Assembly: GCA_022822125.1 (NCBI GenBank)
Contig: JAJECF010000125.1
Coordinates: 1 to 12,317, forward strand
Direction of reading: 5' to 3'
Source of the DNA: Alphaproteobacteria bacterium
GTDB lineage: Bacteria; Pseudomonadota; Alphaproteobacteria; Bin95
DNA: 12,317 nucleotides
Shown here: positions 7,505 through 12,317 of the stretch, piece after piece
How positions within the stretch are numbered: position 1 is the first letter of the stretch
Layout: the number at the start of each line of letters is the position of its first letter
Position numbers and translations under genes: made by a program
Notes under the pieces: generated by a model
The model's input: the letters and a program-made list of their open reading frames with translations, nothing else
What the model was told of the DNA's origin: nothing
Databases searched by the model: none

Positions 7505-8542
7505 ATGGACCGCATCGTTCTTGCCGGGGCGGCGCAGCCCGGCATGAAGCATCGCCAGGGGCTGTTCCGGCTGGCCGGCGGCGACACGCAATGGCGGCGC
7601 GTCAGCCGCGGGCTGCCTGATGAGCCGGAGATCCGCGCGCTCGGCTTCGTCGGCGACAAGGCCTATGCGGGCACGCAGGCCGGCCCCTATGTCAGCGATG
7701 ACGGAGGGGAGGGCTGGCGTTCGCTCAACCTGCCGTCGGAGGAGCGCACCACCTGGTCTGTGATGGCGCGGCCGGGCGACCCGGACACGCTCTATGCCGG
7801 CACCACGGGCACCTCCATCTATCGCAGCACCAATGGCGGCGCGCGCTGGGAGCGGCTGCGCCCGGCCGTGCCGGAGGGGCATTGCGAGATGGGCTTTCCG
7901 ACGCGCGTCATCCGCATGACGGCGGACCCGAGCGCGCCCGACGAGATCTATGCGGGGCTCGAGGTCGGCGGCGTGCTGCGCTCGCTGGACGGCGGCGACA
8001 CATGGGAAAGCTGCAATGCGGACCTGCTGCGGCTCGCGGGTCAGGATCACCTGAAGAGCGCCATCGGCTCCGACATGGAGAGCGAAGGCATGATGGACAC
8101 GCATTCGCTGGCTGTCAGCCCCGCGTTGCCCGGCACGGTGTTCCTGGCGACGCGCATGGGCCTCTTCCGCTCCGACGACCGGGGCGGGACCTGGCGGGAG
8201 CTTGGCATCGGCGACTACTCGCCGCTCACCTACGCCCGCGATGTGACGGTCTCGCGGCACGATCCGAAGGTGCTGTTCGGCGCGTTCAGCAAGGCCGCCA
8301 CCAGCGACGCCGGCTCGCTCTGGCGCAGCACGGACCTGGGCGCGAGCTGGGAGCGCTTCGACAGCGGCGTCGATGTCAATTCGACGCTCATGATCGTGGC
8401 CGAGAGCGCGTCGGACCCGGACCGCGTGTGGTGCGGCGCGCGCGGCGGGCGCACCTTCGGCACGGAGGACGGCGGCGCAAGCTGGGCGCAGATCGAGCTG
8501 CCGGACGAGGTGGGCGGCGTCTATGCGATGGCGGCCGCCTGA
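7505..8542 (+). CDS. Asp-box (BNR-like) beta-propeller protein
   Basis: A 345-residue protein built of repeated Asp-box motifs (S/T-x-D/N-x-G-x-x-W), seen at about 64-71, 108-115, 160-167, 223-230, 275-282 and 320-327. Six such hairpins are typical of a sialidase/VPS10-like beta-propeller. There is no signal peptide, transmembrane segment or sialidase FRIP motif, so it is probably cytoplasmic and not a sialidase. Related proteins are usually named WD40/YVTN/BNR-like repeat proteins; their function is mostly unknown. The ATG at 7505 follows a good AGGAGG. It is the first gene of a three-gene plus-strand set, 27 bases before the kinase. It might be a lactonase- or hydrolase-like enzyme or a binding scaffold feeding the kinase and enolase steps; that is inference from position only. 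Confidence 0.88.
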   Translation: MDRIVLAGAAQPGMKHRQGLFRLAGGDTQWRRVSRGLPDEPEIRALGFVGDKAYAGTQAGPYVSDDGGEGWRSLNLPSEERTTWSVMARPGDPDTLYAGTTGTSIYRSTNGGARWERLRPAVPEGHCEMGFPTRVIRMTADPSAPDEIYAGLEVGGVLRSLDGGDTWESCNADLLRLAGQDHLKSAIGSDMESEGMMDTHSLAVSPALPGTVFLATRMGLFRSDDRGGTWRELGIGDYSPLTYARDVTVSRHDPKVLFGAFSKAATSDAGSLWRSTDLGASWERFDSGVDVNSTLMIVAESASDPDRVWCGARGGRTFGTEDGGASWAQIELPDEVGGVYAMAAA

Positions 8543-8569
8543 CGGAAAGAGGGTCGGGACACCGGGCCC

Positions 8570-9562
8570 ATGAACGAAGCCGGGGACACTGCCGCGCTCG
8601 CGGCCGCGCTGAGGCGCATGGGGCTTGTCGGCGCGGAGGAACGGCCCTGCTTCCAGCCGTTGGAGGGCGGCGTATCCTCGGACATATACCGGGTCGGGAC
8701 GGCGGCGGGGCCCGTCTGCGTCAAGCGCGCGCTCGCCCGGCTCAAGGTCGAGGCGGACTGGCGCGCGCCGGTCGAGCGCAACGCCTCCGAGGCCGGCTGG
8801 CTCGCGGCCGTCAACGCGCTCCTGCCTGAGGCCGCGCCCCGCCTGCTGGGGCAGGACAGGCAAGCGGGCGCGCTCGCCATGGCGTGGCTGGAGCCCGACA
8901 CGCACCCCGTCTGGAAGGCGGAACTCGCCGCCGGCCGCGCCGATCCCGCCTTCGCGCGCGAGGTCGGCCGGCGGCTCGCCCTCATCCACCGCGCCCATGC
9001 GGGCGACGAGGCCGTGGCCGCGGCCTTCGCCACGGACGCGATCTTCCACGCGATCCGGCTGGAGCCCTATCTGCTGGCGACGGCCGCGCGCCACCCGGAC
9101 CTCGCGTCCGCTCTGACGGCTCTTGCCGAAGTGACGGCCGGGACGCGCGAGACGCTGGTCCACGGCGATGTCAGCCCGAAGAACATCCTCGCCGGGCCGA
9201 ACGGGCCGGTCTTCCTCGACGCCGAATGCGCCTGGTACGGGGACCCGGCCTTCGACCTCGCCTTCTGTCTCAACCACATGCTGCTGAAGAGCGTCTGGAA
9301 GCCGCAGCACGAGGCGGCCTGTCTCGCCTGCTTCCGCGCGCTGGCCGAAGGTTACGGACCCGGGCCGGCGCTGGAGGCGCGCGCGGCGCGGCTGCTGCCG
9401 GGCCTGCTGCTCGCGCGCCTCGACGGCAAATCGCCGGTCGAATATCTGACGCGCGAGGACGAGAAAGCCCGCCCCCGCGCCTTCGCCCGCCGCCTGCTGC
9501 AGGAGCCGCCGGCGGGCCTCGGCGAGATCGCCGCGGCCTGGGCGGCGGAGACAGCCTTATGA
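8570..9562 (+). CDS. APH-fold small-molecule kinase
   Basis: A 330-residue phosphotransferase of the aminoglycoside phosphotransferase/choline kinase fold. Visible parts: a nucleotide-loop region LEGGVSSDIYRV (31-42), likely ATP-binding Lys52 (VCVKRA), the catalytic loop HGDVSPKN (198-205; Asp200 as base, Asn205 metal ligand) and the metal-binding FLDAECAWYGDPAFDLAF (216-233; Asp217). WYGDPAFDLAF recalls methylthioribose kinase-like and other metabolite kinases more than true antibiotic kinases. The ATG at 8570 is preceded only by a weak purine stretch. Its stop overlaps the enolase-like start (ATGA), implying coupled translation and probably successive reactions. The substrate is unknown; a hydroxy-acid or sugar-derived alcohol would suit the partner. 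Antibiotic resistance is unlikely given this setting. Confidence 0.88.
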   Translation: MNEAGDTAALAAALRRMGLVGAEERPCFQPLEGGVSSDIYRVGTAAGPVCVKRALARLKVEADWRAPVERNASEAGWLAAVNALLPEAAPRLLGQDRQAGALAMAWLEPDTHPVWKAELAAGRADPAFAREVGRRLALIHRAHAGDEAVAAAFATDAIFHAIRLEPYLLATAARHPDLASALTALAEVTAGTRETLVHGDVSPKNILAGPNGPVFLDAECAWYGDPAFDLAFCLNHMLLKSVWKPQHEAACLACFRALAEGYGPGPALEARAARLLPGLLLARLDGKSPVEYLTREDEKARPRAFARRLLQEPPAGLGEIAAAWAAETAL

Positions 9563-10806
9563 ACGCATTCGAGATAGAGAAGGCGCGCGGAAGGCGGGTC
9601 TGGGACTCGCGCGGGCGGCCGACAGTGGAGGCGGAGGTGCATCTGGCGGGCGGCGCGGTCGGACGGGCTATGGCGCCGGCGGGCGCCTCGACCGGCTCCG
9701 GCGAGGCGCTCGACCGGCGCGACGGCGGCGCGGCCTTTGGCGGGCTCGACGTAATGCAGGCGGTGGCGGCCGTCGGGAACGAGATCGCAGCGGCGCTCCG
9801 GGGCGTGAGCGTGGAGGACCCGGAGGCGGCGGACCGGCGGCTGATCGCGCTGGACGGAACGGAGAACAGGTCACGCCTCGGCGCGAATGCCTGCGTCGCC
9901 GTATCGATGGCGGCGGCCTGGGCGGGAGCAGCAGCGGCGGGGCTGCCGCTCTGGCGCTGGCTCGCAGGCGAGGGGCCGGTTTCGCTGCCCGCCCCGGAAG
10001 TCCAGATCTTCGGCGGCGGCGCCCATGCCGGACGGCGGGTCGATATCCAGGACTTCATGGTGACCGCGCCGGGCGCTTCCACCTTCACGCAGGCCTGCGC
10101 GTGGATCGCCGAGGTCTACCGCGCGGCCGGGCTGCTGATGGCGGAGGAGGGGCGGCTCAAGGGCGTGGCCGACGAGGGCGGTTTCTGGCCGGATTTCGAG
10201 ACCAATGAAGCGGCGCTCGACATGCTGTCCCGCGCCATCGAGCGCGCCGGGTTCCGCGCCGGCGAGGACATCGCCATTGCGCTGGATATCGCAGCGAGCG
10301 AATTCGGGCGGGGCGGGCGCTACCGCCTGGCGCTGGAGGACCGGGAGCTCGACAGCGAGGGCATGGCGGCGCTCGTCGGCGGCTGGCTGGCGCGCTATCC
10401 GGTCGTTTCGGTGGAGGACCCGCTGGCCGAGGACGACTGGGAGGGTTTCGCCGCCTTCACCGCCGCTTACGGGGACCGGGTGGAGGTGGTGGGCGACGAC
10501 CTGCTCGTGACCGCCGCCCGGCGGGTGGAGGAAGCGGCGCGGTGGGGCGCGGCCAACACGCTGCTCATCAAGCCGAACCAGCGCGGCACGCTCGCCGAGG
10601 CGAAGGCCGCCTGGGACGCCGCGCGCGCGGCCGGCTTCGGCGGCATCGTCTCGGCGCGCTCCGGCGAGACGGAGGACGTCACCATCGTCCATCTCGCCGT
10701 CGGCTGGCGCGCGCCCGGCCTCAAGGTCGGCTCCTTCGCCCGCTCCGAGCGCATGGCCAAGTGGAACGAGGCGATCCGCATAGAGGAAAGCCTGGCCCGG
10801 AGCTGA
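9559..10806 (+). CDS. Divergent enolase paralogue with altered active site
   Basis: A 415-residue enolase-family protein. It aligns along its length with phosphopyruvate hydratase: WDSRGRPTVEAEV (15-27), PAGASTG loop with Ser44, GGAHAG with His156, ADEGGF with Glu206, metal ligands Asp243 (LDIAASEF), Glu286 (VEDPL) and Asp313 (GDD), catalytic Lys338 (LLIKPNQ), Arg367-Ser368 and Lys389. Two key positions differ: yeast His373 is Ala366 (VSARSGET instead of VSHRSGET) and yeast Glu168 is Asp165 (QDFM). The normal PSGAS loop is PAGAS. It is therefore probably not the glycolytic enolase; it may act on another 2-phospho acid or do a different enolate reaction. It is coupled to the kinase gene by ATGA overlap. 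No intrinsic terminator follows; the palindromic repeats from 10883 come next. Confidence 0.9.
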   Translation: MNAFEIEKARGRRVWDSRGRPTVEAEVHLAGGAVGRAMAPAGASTGSGEALDRRDGGAAFGGLDVMQAVAAVGNEIAAALRGVSVEDPEAADRRLIALDGTENRSRLGANACVAVSMAAAWAGAAAAGLPLWRWLAGEGPVSLPAPEVQIFGGGAHAGRRVDIQDFMVTAPGASTFTQACAWIAEVYRAAGLLMAEEGRLKGVADEGGFWPDFETNEAALDMLSRAIERAGFRAGEDIAIALDIAASEFGRGGRYRLALEDRELDSEGMAALVGGWLARYPVVSVEDPLAEDDWEGFAAFTAAYGDRVEVVGDDLLVTAARRVEEAARWGAANTLLIKPNQRGTLAEAKAAWDAARAAGFGGIVSARSGETEDVTIVHLAVGWRAPGLKVGSFARSERMAKWNEAIRIEESLARS

Positions 10807-10882
10807 CAGGCTGCGGGCGGCCTCATAACAACGGCGCCGGGTTGCCACTCACGGGCAGATGCCGCCCGGCGTCCCCGCCTCT
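10807..10882. other. Short spacer after the plus-strand operon
   Basis: No gene and no U-tailed hairpin is seen here. From here to 11160 the DNA is non-coding and mainly made of repeats, so the convergent operon and HNH gene are separated by repeat DNA that may itself fold and end transcription. Confidence 0.5.
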
Positions 10883-10909
10883 CCTCATCCTGAGTAGCCG
10901 ACCGAAGAG

Positions 10910-10933
10910 CCTGTCCTGAGCTTGCCGAAGGGG
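10910..10933 (-). repeat. 24-base REP-like unit, copy 1
   Basis: A 24-base unit (starts CCTGTCCTGAGCTTGCC) that is the exact inverse of 11011-11034. It sits inside the first copy of the 25-base repeat element, as though inserted there. Similar units (consensus CCCTTCG(A/G)C(A/C)(G/A)GCTCAGGA) are dispersed in many bacterial genomes. Confidence 0.8.
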
Positions 10934-11010
10934 AGGCGTATCGAACCTCATCCTGAGTAGCCGACCGAAGGGAGGCGTATCGAAGGATCGTCCCGCCGGT
11001 GGAACACCGT

Positions 11011-11058
11011 CCCCTTCGGCAAGCTCAGGACAGGCCCCTTCGACAGGCTCAGGACAGG
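11011..11058 (+). repeat. 24-base REP-like units, copies 2 and 3 in tandem
   Basis: Two head-to-tail 24-base units, at 11011-11034 and 11035-11058. They differ at three positions (CGGCAAGC against CGACAGGC). Copy 2 is the perfect inverse complement of copy 1 at 10910-10933, so the two can pair as a stem. They lie in the centre of the composite palindrome. Confidence 0.8.
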
Positions 11059-11078
11059 TTCCTCGATACGCGGCTGGC

Positions 11079-11161
11079 GCCGCTACTCGGGATGAGGACA
11101 AAGGACCGGGGCTGTGGCAGGGAGGTCCGCGCCATTGGCTCCGGTCAACGACCGCTGGTAT
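11079..11161 (+). repeat. Inverted repeat arm B, left of the HEPN/HNH pair
   Basis: An 83-base arm, inverted counterpart of 12136-12219. The outer 30 bases and the inner 21 bases (ending CGACCGCTGGTAT) are identical in both arms; the middle differs at about ten positions. Its inner end runs into the stop codon of the HNH gene. The second half also matches the repeat at 1432-1486. Confidence 0.85.
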
Positions 11162-11724
11162 CAGCCCTGTTCGAGTTCGCTGTCCCAGTAGAGGAAGTCG
11201 GACCAGCTTTCATGCAGGAAATTGGGCGGGAAGCGGCGCCCGTTCTCCTGGAGGCGCCAGACGCTCGGGCGCACAGGCTCCGCCTGCAGCCGCATGCCGG
11301 AATCGCCCAGCAGCCGGTCGCCCTTGGCGCGGTTGCAGCGCCCGCAGGCGGCCACGACATTGGTCCAGCCCGTGCGCCCGCCGCGCGAGCGCGGCACCAC
11401 ATGGTCGAAGGTCAGATCCTCCGGCGGCAGCCGCCCGCCGCAATACTGGCAGGCGAAACGGTCCCGCAGGAAAACATTGAAGCGCGTGAAGGCCGGATGG
11501 CGCGCCGGCGCCACATAGTCCCGGAGCGCGATGACAGAGGGCAGCCGCATGGCTCGGGTCGGCGAGCGCACCTCGCGGTCATATTCCGCCAGCACCTGCA
11601 CCCGGTTCAGGAACACGGCCTTGACGCTTTCCTGCCAGGACCAGAGCGACAGCGGGAAGTAGCTGAGCGGGCGGAAATCCGCATTCAGCACCAGCGTCGG
11701 CGCGCTCTCCACAGGCGGCGTCAC
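11161..11724 (-). CDS. HNH endonuclease-family protein (HNH_5 type)
   Basis: A 187-residue protein of a family widespread in Alphaproteobacteria. The N-terminal part, LVLNADFRPLSYFPLSLWSW (11-30) and KAVFLNRVQVLAEYD (35-49), is followed by the HNH core: CQYC (92-95), LTFDHVVPRSRGG (104-116, Asp107-His108), Asn122 (TNVV) and CGRCN (127-131). The four Cys make a structural zinc site; Asp-His and the later Asn are the catalytic set. The conserved tail PPNFLHESWSDFLYWDSELE is intact, so the gene is complete. The GTG at 11724 is preferred: GGAGG sits 5 bases upstream and it fits the family; an ATG at 11793 would add 23 low-complexity residues. DNA nicking or cleavage is expected, the biological role unknown. 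It lies 107 bases downstream of the HEPN-like gene. Confidence 0.93.
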   Translation of the reverse strand: MTPPVESAPTLVLNADFRPLSYFPLSLWSWQESVKAVFLNRVQVLAEYDREVRSPTRAMRLPSVIALRDYVAPARHPAFTRFNVFLRDRFACQYCGGRLPPEDLTFDHVVPRSRGGRTGWTNVVAACGRCNRAKGDRLLGDSGMRLQAEPVRPSVWRLQENGRRFPPNFLHESWSDFLYWDSELEQG

Positions 11725-11831
11725 AACATCCTCCAAGCCCGGACCGCGAATCGGCCCCGCACCAACATAGGAGCGTCCGGCGCCGCCGCGCAAGGCGCGG
11801 CAGGCGCGGAAGCAATGTCAAGCGGGTGAAA

Positions 11832-12119
11832 TTACTGCGGCAGATGGATGACGCATGCGGGTCCGCCCCGTCCGCCCTCCGCCTCCGTCAGTTCCTGCGC
11901 GACCGCTGACAGCAGCGACTGCACAGTCGCGGCGGCCGCCCCGCGGTCCAGCAGCGTTTCGAGGCTGCGGGTCAGCGGGTAGAGCTCGCCCAGGAGCGCC
12001 AGCCGCGCCTTGAATGCCTTCTCCATGGTCTGCTGGACGAAGAAGCCGAATGCCTCTTGCGGCGCCTCGTTCGACAGGCTCTGCAGGGCGATCAGGTCCC
12101 GCTCGGCGAGGCTGAGCAT
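11832..12119 (-). CDS. Small HEPN-like domain protein
   Basis: A 95-residue, mostly helical protein. AERDLIALQSL (5-15), FFVQQTMEKAFKARLALLG (26-44) and YPLTRSLETLL (47-57) follow the HEPN pattern (A-E-x-DL; F-x-x-QQ-x-x-EKA-x-KA; P-x-T-H-x-L-x-x-LL). HEPN proteins are often RNases or partners of MNT nucleotidyltransferases in toxin-antitoxin pairs. Here the His of the PxTH motif is Arg51, and no R-x4-6-H RNase motif is seen, so nuclease activity is doubtful. No nucleotidyltransferase gene is adjacent. The ATG at 12119 is chosen because the frame upstream runs into the repeat arm; a start at 12206 would code the repeat. The Shine-Dalgarno is poor. It starts 17 bases from repeat arm C, so the original upstream region may have been replaced. 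Confidence 0.72.
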   Translation of the reverse strand: MLSLAERDLIALQSLSNEAPQEAFGFFVQQTMEKAFKARLALLGELYPLTRSLETLLDRGAAAATVQSLLSAVAQELTEAEGGRGGPACVIHLPQ

Positions 12120-12135
12120 CAGCCGGGCGCATTTA

Positions 12136-12219
12136 ATACCAGCGGTCGTTGACCGGAACCGATTGTGCGGCGCCTTCCTGCCGTAGCCACGGTCCTTTGT
12201 CCTCATCCCGAGTAGCGGC
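12136..12219 (-). repeat. Inverted repeat arm C, right of the HEPN/HNH pair
   Basis: An 84-base arm, inverted relative to 11079-11161, with identical ends and a diverged centre. Together the arms enclose 974 bases holding the HEPN-like and HNH genes. The inner half also matches copy A at 1432-1486. Confidence 0.85.
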
Positions 12220-12317
12220 CTCAGCCGCGTATCGAGGGACGCGCCACCGGCGGGACCGTCCTTCGATACGCGCCTGCTGACGCAGCCGCTACTCAGGATG
12301 AGGAGAGGCGGGGGCGC
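12202..12317. repeat. Composite palindromic repeat (right copy), cut by window end
   Basis: CTCATCCCGAGTAGCGGC (12202-12219) pairs with GCCGCTACTCAGGATGAG (12285-12302) with one mismatch. Inside, GCCGCGTATCGAGGGAC (12224-12240) pairs with 12258-12274 with two mismatches, around a CACCGGCGGGACC centre. This is the simple form of the element whose left copy at 10883-11096 carries added REP units. The flank 12303-12317 also matches the inverse of the flank at about 10869-10883, so the repeat continues past the window. Confidence 0.8.

Larger units (their letters stand above)
10883..11096. repeat. Composite palindromic repeat (left arm) with tandem 25-base units
   Basis: A 25-base unit beginning CCTCATCCTGAGTAGCCGAC occurs at 10883-10907 and again at 10946-10970, each later followed by GGAGGCGTATCGAA. 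The second copy pairs over distance with GCCGCTACTCGGGATGAG at 11079-11096, and GCGTATCGAAGGA (10975-10987) with TCCTCGATACGC (11060-11071), giving a long imperfect hairpin. In the first copy a 24-base REP unit interrupts the element. Confidence 0.8.

Noticed and set aside
7451..9310. 619-codon minus-strand open frame
   Set aside because: Antisense to the propeller and kinase genes, both with repeated or catalytic motifs in the plus frame; no recognisable domain.
8570..9562. Aminoglycoside resistance gene
   Set aside because: The APH fold is shared with many metabolite kinases, and the ATGA coupling to an enolase-like gene points to metabolism.
9871..10848. 325-codon minus-strand open frame opposite the enolase-like gene
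   Set aside because: The plus strand has full enolase conservation; this frame is an antisense shadow.
10883..11096. CRISPR array
   Set aside because: Repeats are few, palindromic, in both orientations and nested without uniform spacers; no cas gene is nearby.
11832..12206. Longer HEPN start at 12206
   Set aside because: The additional 29 residues are translated from the dispersed repeat arm, which also occurs in non-coding places.

Overview
The window is high-G+C bacterial DNA, most likely from an alphaproteobacterium. The clues are a folate-dependent TrmFO, an alphaproteobacterial-type HNH protein, the form of the tRNA-fMet remnant, and dispersed palindromic repeats built around CTCATCC(T/C)GAGTAGC. 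It reads as a chromosome carrying the right-hand end of an integrated element. The genus cannot be told from the sequence.

Left edge (1-1351): a tyrosine integrase gene runs off the left end of the window, so its 3' end is missing. Behind its start come three copies of an 11-base repeat, then a less G+C-rich spacer, then a 45-base stretch matching the 3' half of an initiator tRNA-fMet gene, then a strong intrinsic terminator. This is the right att junction of an element that lies mainly to the left of the window and uses tRNA-fMet as its target. A copy of a dispersed repeat follows (1414-1486).

Minus-strand block (7344 down to 1562): six closely packed genes read leftward. They are trmFO (tRNA m5U54 methylation), a low-specificity threonine aldolase, a D-aminoacylase-like amidohydrolase, an orphan beta-class DNA methyltransferase coupled to it by an ATGA overlap, and an arsR-arsI pair (arsenic-responsive repressor and C-As lyase/CadI family). 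The tight spacing suggests co-transcription; arsR probably also has its own promoter and operator.

Plus-strand block (7505-10806): three genes, namely an Asp-box beta-propeller protein, an APH-fold small-molecule kinase and a divergent enolase paralogue. Kinase and enolase-like genes overlap by ATGA. The enolase-like protein keeps most of the catalytic set but has Ala in place of the active-site His equivalent to yeast H373, and Asp in place of E168. A kinase coupled to a modified enolase suggests an undescribed route: phosphorylation of a hydroxy-acid, then elimination or another enolate reaction. This is the best candidate for a new system in the window.

Right edge (10807-12317): two small minus-strand genes, a HEPN-like protein and an HNH endonuclease, sit between long inverted copies of a composite palindromic repeat. 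The left copy also holds three 24-base REP-like units. No CRISPR array, rRNA or complete tRNA gene is visible.
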